64,000 nt of DNA. It comes from Slackia equolifaciens. Lineage in GTDB: Bacteria > Actinomycetota > Coriobacteriia > Coriobacteriales > Eggerthellaceae. The notes under the pieces are model-generated. The model had not been told where the DNA came from. It saw nothing but the letters and a program-made list of their open reading frames with translations, and did not search any database. The stretch spans positions 124,001 to 188,000 of the forward strand of contig NZ_QIBX01000003.1 of the NCBI RefSeq assembly GCF_003725995.1. The letters run 5' to 3'. A program made the translations under genes and the position numbers. Below are positions 8,756-15,983 of this stretch, in pieces (position 1 is the stretch's first letter; the number at the start of each line of letters is the position of its first letter).

Positions 8756-9952
8756 ATGGTTATCATCTGCGGAATGTCAGCATGGGAGTATTTCTGCACC
8801 CCGCCTATTGTCAGAGAAACCGAGCTTCCCATCGAAATTGCGACCAGACAGCCGCCTTTCGGTGTGGGAATTCCGAAGTCGTTGTTTTCCATTCGGGAAA
8901 ACGCAAGCGAGGCTTCTAGGCTCGTGCAAGGCCGATTGCTCCATGACCTGAAAGGCATTTCGCTTCCAATCAACGTATGCTCGACCGACCAGAGCCCGAG
9001 CTATCGCGCAAACAGGCTCGTCGTCTACCGCCGAATGCCGTGCTACATGCCGGCACATCATCTCATCAAATTGAACGAATGCCTTTATATCACCTCTCCG
9101 GAACTCACCCTCGTCCATCTTGCAAAAGACCTCTCTTGGCAACAGCTTTCCCTGCTCATGCTCGAAGCGTGCGGCCTGTTTGCGGCCTTTCGTGGAACGC
9201 TCAGATCAAAGGCGGTTCTGAACGAAGTCGCTTCTTACTATAAGTCGCAGGATTACGCGCTAGTCCGTGCGCCAATCGTCTCGGAATACTGTGACGAACG
9301 TGGGCGCCACCTGCACAAAGCCCAACACAACAGCCCGATTGAGACCTGGAGCCCTTGCTTCAACCGATTCGGTAAAATGACCGAATTATGGAAGCGCCCG
9401 CCGCTTTGCACCGTCGAAAGTCTAGAACGTCTCGCTGGCTCCGCAGAAGGCTCGAACGGCGCCTCCACTGCGCGCAAGGCGCTCCGACAGGTCGCTAACG
9501 GAAGCGGATCACCTTTCGAAGCGCGATTGTTCCTTATGCTCTGCTCGGAAGCCCTATGCGGCGGAGAGCACTGGGAACGCCCATCGCTTAACCGTCGAGT
9601 CGTCTTCACACCTGAGGCTCAGAATTTATCGGGGCAGACCCATTGCGCGTGCGATTTCCTCTGGGAGGATAAAAAAGTCGCAATTGAAGCAAAGGGGAAG
9701 GCGTATCACGCGGACACAGACGGGTTCGAGATTGAAAATGGACGCAGAGCCGCGCTTGAATCCATGGGGTACACCACATTCGATGTCATTTACAGCCAGA
9801 TAGCCAACCCGGATCAATTTGACACTTTGCTGCACACATTCTCAAAGCGGCTCGGGTTTGCACTACGAAAAAGAACGCCCACATTCCTCTACCATAGAGA
9901 GGAGCTGTATCGGGAGCTCTTCACCCGAGAGCAAAAGAAAATCAGCATATAA
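8756..9952 (+). CDS. Predicted PD-(D/E)XK nuclease, AbiEi/DUF559-like architecture
   Basis: The 398-residue protein starts at the ATG preceded by GAGGAG (MVIICGMSAWEYFCTPP), which resembles the start of many actinobacterial proteins with an AbiEi-like N-terminal part; a longer frame from 8660 lacks a binding site. The middle (SPELTLVHLAKDLSWQQLSLLMLEACGLF) also fits that family. The C-terminal third (SPFEARLFLMLCSEALCGG, then CDFLWEDKKVAIEAKG and HADTDGFEIENGRRAALESMGY) has the spaced aspartate and ExK of a restriction-endonuclease fold, like Vsr/DUF559. The gene is visibly richer in A/T than its neighbours and sits between two copies of an inverted-repeat element, suggesting transfer. Substrate and partners are unknown. 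Confidence 0.72.
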   Translation: MVIICGMSAWEYFCTPPIVRETELPIEIATRQPPFGVGIPKSLFSIRENASEASRLVQGRLLHDLKGISLPINVCSTDQSPSYRANRLVVYRRMPCYMPAHHLIKLNECLYITSPELTLVHLAKDLSWQQLSLLMLEACGLFAAFRGTLRSKAVLNEVASYYKSQDYALVRAPIVSEYCDERGRHLHKAQHNSPIETWSPCFNRFGKMTELWKRPPLCTVESLERLAGSAEGSNGASTARKALRQVANGSGSPFEARLFLMLCSEALCGGEHWERPSLNRRVVFTPEAQNLSGQTHCACDFLWEDKKVAIEAKGKAYHADTDGFEIENGRRAALESMGYTTFDVIYSQIANPDQFDTLLHTFSKRLGFALRKRTPTFLYHREELYRELFTREQKKISI

Positions 9953-10261
9953 ATGAAATATGATTCGACGCAAGGCACCCCTGCTTGACGTAGGCATTCC
10001 TCATGGTAGTCGAAAAGTCAACCACGTAATCATTCGCTTATCTCGTTAATGCGCCGATACGCTATTGAAGCAGCAAAGAACATGCAAGAAACCGTCTGAT
10101 GACATGCAGCTTTCAGCCAGAGCGGGCCCGATAAAGGCTTCGCACTCGTTTCCGCAATGTAAAGCCCCATTAAAGGTTCGCCCAAACGCCGTCGAACGGT
10201 CTTCCGACGGTAGCACGTTAATCGTTGGGGTTAAACCCCATCCGGCGCGAGCCCAAAGAAA
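9953..10261. other. Non-coding stretch between nuclease gene and repeat copy B
   Basis: About 310 bases with no supported gene, RNA or terminator. The long frame that crosses it on the + strand has no ribosome binding site and runs into the repeat element. Confidence 0.5.
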
Positions 10262-10459
10262 ACAAAAGGCGATTTGCTGCTGCAGAAACATTGTTTTGCA
10301 ACCGCGTAAAAGTCGCCCCGCAAACAAATGCCGATTTGCTGCAGTTTTCGCTCGTCTCCCGAAGTAGCCCAATCGGTGCGAGGCCGTGACCTGGGGAGAC
10401 TGAGAACAAAATGGCCGTATACTCAGAGCACCCCTCTAAAACTGCAGCAAATCGCGTTT
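10262..10459. repeat. Inverted-repeat element, copy B (right of nuclease gene)
   Basis: Same orientation as copy A. It has a left arm (GGCGATTTGCTGC near 10268, AACCGCGTAAAAGTCGCCC, then CCGATTTGCTGCAG at 10331-10344). The core at 10345-10441 aligns with the copy A core almost base for base at both ends (CTCCCGAAGTAGCCCAATCG is identical). The right arm is shortened (CTGCAGCAAATCGCGTTT at 10442-10459). Differences between the cores are scattered substitutions, so the two copies are diverged relatives, not a recent duplication. Confidence 0.88.
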
Positions 10460-10470
10460 CATTGACTCTG

Positions 10471-10944
10471 TTACTTCAGCGCGTCCACGTTCACGCCTTC
10501 AAGCTCGAGCAAATAGCGTTTGATTTTAATGCCCGCCGCATATCCCACGAGCTTTCCCCCGGCGCCTATGACGCGGTGGCACGGCACCACGATGGGCAGA
10601 GGGTTCTTGTTGTTGGCGAGCCCTACGGCTCGAAAGCCTTTAGGGCTTCCTACGGCCTCGGCGATCTGGGCATACGTGCGCACCTCGCCGTAAGGAATCT
10701 TCTTCAGCTCCTCCCACACCTTGAGCTGAAACTCGGTTCCCTTGGGGTCGAGGGGAAGGTCGAACACATGTCGCTTGCCTGCGAAATACTCCTGCAATTG
10801 AGTGGCGGCAGTATTGGTGAGCGCACTGGGGCGCTTGGTCACGCCCTCAATGATCTGGGGACCGAAAAGAATCTGCGTGAGTCCGTTCTCGCTCGCCACA
10901 ATGGTGAGCCTTCCGAGCGGCATGGTGTAGACAAAGTAGTTCAT
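10471..10944 (-). CDS. ogt: Methylated-DNA-[protein]-cysteine S-methyltransferase
   Basis: A suicide DNA-repair protein that moves alkyl groups from O6-alkylguanine to its own cysteine. The 157-residue sequence has the active-site motif PCHRVI (IVVPCHRVIGAGGKLVGYAAG), the helix-turn-helix region YGEVRTYAQIAEAVGSPKGFRAVGLANNKNP with the arginine finger, and the C-terminal YLLELEG. The N-terminal domain (MNYFVYTMPLGRLTIVASENG) is typical of Ogt/MGMT. A GAAAGG site precedes the ATG. It ends only about 10 bases from repeat copy B and is transcribed toward it, with no separate terminator visible. It stands alone between the nuclease island and the 20-bp repeat array. Confidence 0.95.
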   Translation of the reverse strand: MNYFVYTMPLGRLTIVASENGLTQILFGPQIIEGVTKRPSALTNTAATQLQEYFAGKRHVFDLPLDPKGTEFQLKVWEELKKIPYGEVRTYAQIAEAVGSPKGFRAVGLANNKNPLPIVVPCHRVIGAGGKLVGYAAGIKIKRYLLELEGVNVDALK

Positions 10945-10990
10945 TAGAACACCGACCTTTCAGAAAGAACCAAAGCAGCAACTATTGATT

Positions 10991-11185
10991 GGCAAGCACG
11001 CCGCCGATGTTTGGGCACACCTGCGGGTGGTCAGGCACGCCCGCCAAGGGGAGAGCACGCCTACCGACGGTCAGACACGCCCGCCAAGGGGAGAGCACAC
11101 CGACGATGGTCGGACACCCGCCTCTGGCCAGACACGCCCACCAAGGGCTGGGCACGCCTGCCGATGGATGGGCACGCTTGCCACC
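10991..11185. repeat. Ten-unit tandem array with about 20-bp period
   Basis: Contiguous degenerate units begin at 10991, 11009, 11029, 11049, 11069, 11089, 11108, 11126, 11146 and 11166. Most are exactly 20 bases; the first is 18, the sixth 19 and the seventh 18. A typical unit is GGTCAGACACGCCCGCCAAG; the invariant heart is about GGCACGCCTGCC or GACACGCCCGCC. Some units alternate in a two-unit (40-base) higher-order pattern (11029-11068 and 11069-11107). There are no spacers, so it is not CRISPR. Frames through the array encode only repetitive Arg/Gly/Pro/His-rich peptide without a ribosome binding site. Confidence 0.9.
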
Positions 11186-11409
11186 GCATCAAAGGGAGGA
11201 AGGCGAACCCTGCGTCGATACCGTTTCGAATCGCCTGTGGCGAGAAGACGGAATCCGCATCGATCGCGTTGCCACTGATTATAGGCCGATACCGTCGCGT
11301 CATCGCGCATTTCCCTATGGAGATTTCAAAAGGCGCCGGCAACGGACGCGGGTGCGGCTCGTTGCGCTAGAATGGAGGCAGTATACCGTCGAAAGAAAGG
11401 TCACGCGAA
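11186..11409. other. rpe upstream region
   Basis: About 220 bases between the array and rpe without a gene. A TAGAAT element at 11368-11373 could serve as the -10 of the rpe promoter, leaving a leader of about 30 bases; no good -35 is visible. Confidence 0.4.
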
Positions 11410-12135
11410 ATGTTCACTTCGCCCAAAATCGCTCCTTCCATCCTCTCAGCGGACTTCATGAACATGGAACGCGATGTCGCGGAAATAGAAGCGGGTGGCG
11501 CGTCGTTCGTCCATGTTGACGTTATGGACGGCCATTTCGTGCCCAACCTCACGCTGGGCGTACCCTTCGTCAAGCAGTTGGAAAAGGTTACCAACCTGCC
11601 TCTCGACGTGCACCTGATGATTTCCAATCCAATCCAGCAGCTTCCCTGGTTCTTGGAGTGCGGGCCCGATATGGTATCGGTTCACGCCGAGGCGCTCGAC
11701 GAGCCTACGGGAGAATTCGACCGCGCCATCGACATGATTCACGAGGCCGGCGCTAAAGCGTGCCTGGCCCTTAAGCCCGACATGCGCGCAAGCGTGGTGG
11801 AGCCCTATATCGCCAAGTTGGACATGGTGCTGGTCATGAGCGTTTATCCCGGTTTTTCCGGCCAAAAATTCATCGAGGGCACCGAGAAGAAAGTGGCCCG
11901 CGTGGTGGAGATCGCGCGCGCTGCCGGCGTGGCGCCCCTCATCGAGGTGGACGGCGGCCTGGGCGTGAACGATCCCACGCGCGCCGTTGCTGCTGCCGGC
12001 TGCGACGTGTTCGTTGCGGGTAGCGCATGCTTTGGCCAAGCTGATCGCGCTGCAGCCATCGCAGGCATCGCACGCACCGCCGCCGAAGCCCAGGCATCGG
12101 GTTTTGTCGCCCCGTGGGAAGGCCGTGAAGCGTAA
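11410..12135 (+). CDS. rpe: Ribulose-phosphate 3-epimerase
   Basis: Interconverts ribulose 5-phosphate and xylulose 5-phosphate in the pentose phosphate pathway. The 241-residue TIM-barrel protein begins KIAPSILSADFMNMERDV and has HVDVMDGHFVPNLTLG with the metal-binding His and catalytic Asp. It then has DVHLMISNP, the flexible loop MSVYPGFSGQKF, and EVDGGLGVNDPTRAVAAAGCDVFVAGSACF with the second catalytic Asp and phosphate-binding glycines. An AAAGG site precedes the start. Its TAA overlaps the ATG of the next gene (TAATG), indicating translational coupling. Confidence 0.97.
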   Translation: MFTSPKIAPSILSADFMNMERDVAEIEAGGASFVHVDVMDGHFVPNLTLGVPFVKQLEKVTNLPLDVHLMISNPIQQLPWFLECGPDMVSVHAEALDEPTGEFDRAIDMIHEAGAKACLALKPDMRASVVEPYIAKLDMVLVMSVYPGFSGQKFIEGTEKKVARVVEIARAAGVAPLIEVDGGLGVNDPTRAVAAAGCDVFVAGSACFGQADRAAAIAGIARTAAEAQASGFVAPWEGREA

Positions 12136-13346
12136 TGCCCGCTTTGACCGCGCCTACGCATCGGGTCATCTACCTTGACAATGCCGCAACCACGCCGCTG
12201 TGCGAGGAGGCGGCCTGCGCCATGGAGCCCTTCCTCGCATGTGGCCTGGAGGGCCGGTTCGGCAACGCAAACTCTTTGCACCGGGTGGGGCGCGCCGCGT
12301 TTGCGGCGCTCGAGGACGCTCGTATGAGGGTGGCGCGCGCGCTGCACGCCCATAGGCCCGACGAGATAGCCTTCACATCCGGCGCCACCGAAAGCGACAA
12401 CGCCGCCCTAATAGGCATCGCCATAGCGGCGCGTGAAAAGGCGAGGCTGAAGCACGGCCTCGCATCTGGCGGCAGGATCGCCATCTCGCGCATCGAGCAC
12501 GACGCGGTACTCAATGCGACGCGCCTGCTGAAAGACCTCGGTTTTGCGATTGATTTCATTGAGAACGATCGCAACGGACGCATAGATCCTGCCGCGCTCA
12601 CGGATGCCCTCCATGACGACACGCTCCTCGTAAGCGTTATGGCCGCCAACAACGAAGTGGGAACCGTTCAGCCCATTCGCGAACTGGCCGCCCGCGCCCA
12701 TGAACATGGCGCGCTTTTTCATACCGATGCCGTGCAGGCGCTCGGCAAGATTGAAGTCGATCTTGCGTCATGGGACGTGGATTCGGCGTCCTTTTCGGCC
12801 CACAAGGTATACGGCCCTAAAGGCGTTGGCGTGCTCTATCTTAAGTCGGGCACTCCGTTCAGGCCTTTTTTGGCCGGCGGCGGGCAGGAGCGGGGATTGC
12901 GCAGCGGAACGCAGAATGTTGCCGGTACCGTGGGAGCCGCCGTCGCAATCGAGCGCGCCGTGCAGCGACGCAAAGCGTTCGCTCAAACAACGATGCCGGT
13001 GCGCGATTACCTCTACGGGGAGTTGTGCAAGCACGCCAAAATCACCCCTTCCGTCACCGTGGGGTCCGGTTCAAGCGATTTCTTGCCCACTATAGTGAAC
13101 GTATGCGTGCGAGGCTGTGAATCGCAGACGCTCATCATGCAGCTCGACCTTCGAGGCTTTTGCGTCTCAGGCGGCTCGGCCTGTTCATCCAACTCGCTCG
13201 ATCCATCGCACGTGCTTACCGCGCTCAGCATCCCGAGAAATCTCGCCCAAGGATCGCTGCGCCTTTCGCTTGGCGAAGACGCAAGCATCCAGCAGGCCGA
13301 TTCCTTCATCGAAGCGTTCAAGGAGGTGGTAGACGCATGGAGCTGA
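12135..13346 (+). CDS. Cysteine desulfurase (NifS/IscS family)
   Basis: A PLP enzyme that takes sulfur from cysteine for Fe-S clusters or thio-modification. The 403-residue protein begins with the fold-type I start VIYLDNAATTPL. It has FTSGATESDN, the aspartate/asparagine pocket NNEVGTVQPI and HTDAVQALGK. The PLP lysine is in SFSAHKVYGPKG, and the active-site cysteine loop is VSGGSACSSNSLDPSHVL. The short loop with CSSNS after the cysteine fits the group II (NifS-like/SufS-independent) form. Start and stop overlap both neighbours (rpe upstream, PHP gene downstream), so it is translated within a compact operon. No IscU or TusA is nearby, so its sulfur acceptor cannot be told. Confidence 0.93.
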   Translation: MPALTAPTHRVIYLDNAATTPLCEEAACAMEPFLACGLEGRFGNANSLHRVGRAAFAALEDARMRVARALHAHRPDEIAFTSGATESDNAALIGIAIAAREKARLKHGLASGGRIAISRIEHDAVLNATRLLKDLGFAIDFIENDRNGRIDPAALTDALHDDTLLVSVMAANNEVGTVQPIRELAARAHEHGALFHTDAVQALGKIEVDLASWDVDSASFSAHKVYGPKGVGVLYLKSGTPFRPFLAGGGQERGLRSGTQNVAGTVGAAVAIERAVQRRKAFAQTTMPVRDYLYGELCKHAKITPSVTVGSGSSDFLPTIVNVCVRGCESQTLIMQLDLRGFCVSGGSACSSNSLDPSHVLTALSIPRNLAQGSLRLSLGEDASIQQADSFIEAFKEVVDAWS

Positions 13347-14149
13347 TAACCATGCACACGCATTCGACGTTCTGCGGCCATGCATATAGCACGCTCGATG
13401 AGATGGTCCAAGCCGCATCCGAGGCCGGCATCACTGCGCTTGCGGCTACGGAGCATTACCCGCTCTCGCCAGCATTCAAGGAATACAGTTTCGCAAGCAT
13501 GCCGAGCGCGCGTCTCGCCGAATACGCCGACGCCGTTCGCTCAATACGCAAGCGATATCCCCGCATGCAGATTCTTCTGGGCTGCGAGCTGGACTGGCTG
13601 GGCGACTGGGAGGACCGGGGCATCACGCCCGAGTCGTTTGCCGAATACGACATCGTGCTCGGCTCCGTCCACTTCATAGACGGATGGCTGTTCAACAGCT
13701 CGCGCTGTAAAGAACGCTGGTCGGACATCGACCCCGATGACATTTGGGAGCACTATGTGGATCTGTGGTGCGAGGCCGCCACGAGCCCCATGCCTTACAC
13801 GGTGATGGCGCATCCCGACGTTATCAAGAAATTCGGCTATTACCCCGATCGCGCGAAGCTTCGGAACATGTATGACCGCATGGCGCAGGCGGCAGCGTCG
13901 GGCGGGCGCATGATAGAGGTCAACACATCGGGCAAGTTCACGCCGTGCGGAGAGTATTACCCGACGCTTGACCTGCTCAAGCGCTTCCACGACGCGGGCG
14001 TGCGCTGCACGGTGGGCACCGACGCGCATCGCGCAGAGCACATTGCGCGCGACATTCGCGAGGCGTACGCGTTCATGCGCGAGGCCGGCTATACCGAGGT
14101 GGCTGTGCCGCTCGTAGGCGGCGGAGTGCGCATGATGCCAATCGAGTGA
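13337..14149 (+). CDS. PHP-domain phosphatase, histidinol-phosphatase (HisJ/HisK) family
   Basis: The 270-residue protein starts MELITMHTHSTFCGHA; the ATG has AGGAGGT nine bases upstream and overlaps the cysteine desulfurase stop by ten bases. PHP metal-binding motifs are visible in order: HTHSTFCGHA, ATEHYP, GCELDW, GSVHF, MAHPDVIKKFGYYP and VGTDAHRAE. This matches histidinol-phosphate phosphatases that complete the last dephosphorylation of histidine synthesis, but no other his genes are present, so a related sugar-phosphate or nucleotide role is possible. It is co-directional with rpe, the desulfurase and the Nif3 gene. Confidence 0.85.
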   Translation: MELITMHTHSTFCGHAYSTLDEMVQAASEAGITALAATEHYPLSPAFKEYSFASMPSARLAEYADAVRSIRKRYPRMQILLGCELDWLGDWEDRGITPESFAEYDIVLGSVHFIDGWLFNSSRCKERWSDIDPDDIWEHYVDLWCEAATSPMPYTVMAHPDVIKKFGYYPDRAKLRNMYDRMAQAAASGGRMIEVNTSGKFTPCGEYYPTLDLLKRFHDAGVRCTVGTDAHRAEHIARDIREAYAFMREAGYTEVAVPLVGGGVRMMPIE

Positions 14150-14179
14150 GGCACAAGCAACAGGTAAAGGAGGCACATC

Positions 14180-15070
14180 ATGGCAATAAAGATCGAATCG
14201 TCGTTGAGCGTGCCCAGCTCAGGCACGCTCCTTGGCAAGGAGCCCGCGCGCGGCCTGTCGGTAGGGGAGCTCACGCGCAGACTTGAGCTCATGTTCCCGC
14301 CGCACGATGCCGAGGCATGGGACCGGACGGGGCTCTTGGTGGGCGACCCGTCCGAGGGCGTCACCGGCGTTTCGGTGGCACTCGACCCTACGCCCAAGGC
14401 TGTCGAAATCGCTCAGTCGAGCGGGTCGAACGTCCTTCTCACGCACCATCCCGCATTCCTGAATCCACCGGAGAAAATCGGTCCCATAGGGCAGGGGTTC
14501 GGCATGGCGGGCGCAACCGTATTCGAGGCGATCAGACGGGGCGTCGCGCTCGTCAACTTCCACACCGCCCTTGACGTAAGCGCCCAGGCGCGCGAGATGC
14601 TGCCCGGCATGCTGCGCCTCAACGTTTCGGGCGTGCTCGAGCCGCTGGCGCACGACCCCGACCGGGGCTTTGGCCAGGTATGCACGCTCCCCGAAGGGGA
14701 GGGCGCCGTCACGCTCGAGCGCCTCGGCGCGCGCTGCACCGCGGTTTTCGGACGCGCACCGCGCATTTGGGGCGACACGGATCGCAGCCTCGCCACAATC
14801 GTCACATGGACCGGCAGCGCATCGGCAGCGCTTGACGAGTGCCTAGCGCGCAATGTGGACGCCCTGGTGTGCGGCGAGGTCAAATACCACGACGCCCTTG
14901 CCGCCTCGGAAGCGGGCCTGTGCATAGTGGAGCTCGGGCATGACGTTTCCGAGCTCCCGTTCGCCAATGTGCTGGGCGCCGCCGCCATCCGCGCGGGCGT
15001 TTCGAGCGATCGCGTCTTTCATATCTCGCAGCAGGGAAACTGGTGGCACCCCGAAGCGGTTCGCGCGTAA
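14180..15070 (+). CDS. Nif3-like dinuclear metal-centre protein (YqfO/YbgI family)
   Basis: The 296-residue protein follows an AAAGGAGG site. After a short variable N-terminus it shows LTRRLELMFPPHDAEAWDRTGLLVGD, then SVALDPTPKAVEIAQ, LLTHHPAFLNPP (paired metal-binding histidines), and NFHTALDVSA. Near the end are CGEVKYHDALAASEAGLCIVELGHDVSE, whose late histidine and glutamate complete the dinuclear metal site. The family has been annotated as GTP cyclohydrolase 1 type 2, but the real substrate is not settled. The length is that of the short form, without the PII-like insert of YqfO. It ends the rpe-led run of genes. Confidence 0.9.
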   Translation: MAIKIESSLSVPSSGTLLGKEPARGLSVGELTRRLELMFPPHDAEAWDRTGLLVGDPSEGVTGVSVALDPTPKAVEIAQSSGSNVLLTHHPAFLNPPEKIGPIGQGFGMAGATVFEAIRRGVALVNFHTALDVSAQAREMLPGMLRLNVSGVLEPLAHDPDRGFGQVCTLPEGEGAVTLERLGARCTAVFGRAPRIWGDTDRSLATIVTWTGSASAALDECLARNVDALVCGEVKYHDALAASEAGLCIVELGHDVSELPFANVLGAAAIRAGVSSDRVFHISQQGNWWHPEAVRA

Positions 15071-15150
15071 TATAGGGGCGCTCCGCGCAACTCTTCGTGA
15101 ATATGCGGTGGATAACTGAGGGGATGTGGCCAAAACGAACGAAAAAATCG

Positions 15151-15179
15151 TTGCAACCCGGGTTTTCGCGTGATATAGT
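15151..15179 (+). promoter_or_regulatory. Promoter of rpmB
   Basis: TTGCAA (15151-15156), a 17-base spacer, then TATAGT (15174-15179) preceded by TG as an extended -10. This is the best sigma-A type promoter in the window and leaves a leader of about 50 bases before rpmB. Confidence 0.85.
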
Positions 15180-15235
15180 AGCCAGGCTTTTTGCTTATAT
15201 CCAGATAACCATCTGAAGTAACGGAGTGAGAAATT

Positions 15236-15424
15236 ATGTCTAAGGTTTGCGAAATTTGCGGTAAGCACCCTGTCGCGGGTCGCAGCATCAGCCATTCCCA
15301 TCGCGTCACCAACCGCACCTTCCGTCCCAATATCCAGAAGATCACCGTTCTGGATAACGGCCGTGCGGTCAAGAAGAACGTGTGCACGCGCTGCATGAAG
15401 GCCGGCAAGGTCACCCGCGCGTAA
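15236..15424 (+). CDS. rpmB: Ribosomal protein L28
   Basis: A 62-residue large-subunit protein. MSKVCEICGKHPVAGRSISHSHRVTNRTFRPNIQ is typical of L28. Two CxxC pairs (CEIC near the start, CTRC near the end) make this the zinc-binding C+ form. A GGAGTGAG-like binding site lies upstream. Monocistronic, with its own strong promoter and terminator. Confidence 0.98.
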   Translation: MSKVCEICGKHPVAGRSISHSHRVTNRTFRPNIQKITVLDNGRAVKKNVCTRCMKAGKVTRA

Positions 15425-15446
15425 CAGCTACTTCGCTGCATTGTGA

Positions 15447-15470
15447 AAGCCCGCTTAGGCGGGCTTTTTT
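15447..15470 (+). terminator. Terminator of rpmB
   Basis: AAGCCCGC (15447-15454), TTAG loop, GCGGGCTT (15459-15466), then a continuous T-run. Classic rho-independent form. Confidence 0.95.
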
Positions 15471-15499
15471 GTGTGCTGAGGCCTCATGGGCCGCGCCCG

Positions 15500-15530
15500 T
15501 TGCACCGCGAACGCCGTTTTGGGATATACT
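15500..15530 (+). promoter_or_regulatory. Promoter of the Asp23-FakA-RecG cluster
   Basis: TTGCAC (15500-15505) and TATACT (15525-15530) with a 19-base spacer, followed by a leader of about 70 bases. The spacer is longer than ideal, so the -35 assignment is less sure than the -10. Confidence 0.6.
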
Positions 15531-15606
15531 TAACCGATGTCTTACAGCGGCATTCGTCGTCCCCGGCGCCCAGGCGCGGGGGAATGCCATAAGAGAAAGG
15601 GTACCC

Positions 15607-15954
15607 ATGTCCGAGCAGATTCCTGGCAATCTCCACGTATCCAACGATGTGCTCGCCGACCTGGCAGGCAACGCCGCCCTCGGATGCTACGGCATTGTGG
15701 GCATGGCGGCTCCGACCCTGCAGGACGGCATTGCCAAGATCCTTCCCGCCAACCGCCTGCGCCGCGGCATCGTGGTCACCACCACCGAGACCGGCGTGCA
15801 TGTTGACCTGTATGTCGTAGTGGAGTACGGCACCAACATCAATACCGTGTCCCAGAACCTCATCGATAACGTGACCTACGTGCTCACCGAGTACGCCGAG
15901 GTGCCTATCGACGGCGTTGAGGTGCACGTGCAGGGAATCAAGGTGCGCAAGTAG
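15607..15954 (+). CDS. Asp23/Gls24 family envelope stress protein
   Basis: The 115-residue protein starts MSEQIPGNLHVSNDVLADLAGNAALGCYGIVGMA; the ATG follows AGAAAGG, and longer in-frame extensions reach back into rpmB. The family signature (IVVTTTETGVHVDLYVVVEYGTNINTVSQNLIDNVTYVLTEYAEVPIDGVEVHVQGI) is complete. It is cytosolic with no membrane segment. In Gram-positive genomes this short form (YloU type) usually sits directly before a FakA/YloV gene, exactly as here. The biochemical role is unknown; links to cell-wall stress and fatty-acid kinase are inferences from context. Confidence 0.92.
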   Translation: MSEQIPGNLHVSNDVLADLAGNAALGCYGIVGMAAPTLQDGIAKILPANRLRRGIVVTTTETGVHVDLYVVVEYGTNINTVSQNLIDNVTYVLTEYAEVPIDGVEVHVQGIKVRK

Positions 15955-15983
15955 CGCCGAACATCGAGGAGAATTCGACCGAA

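Noticed and set aside
10991-11185. CRISPR array
   Set aside because: Units are contiguous 20-mers with no spacers and no cas genes in the window; they form a tandem array.
10985-11519. Arg/Gly/Pro-rich proteins read through the 20-bp array
   Set aside because: All three frames stay open because the unit lacks stop codons; the 20-base period does not keep one frame, and no start signal is present.
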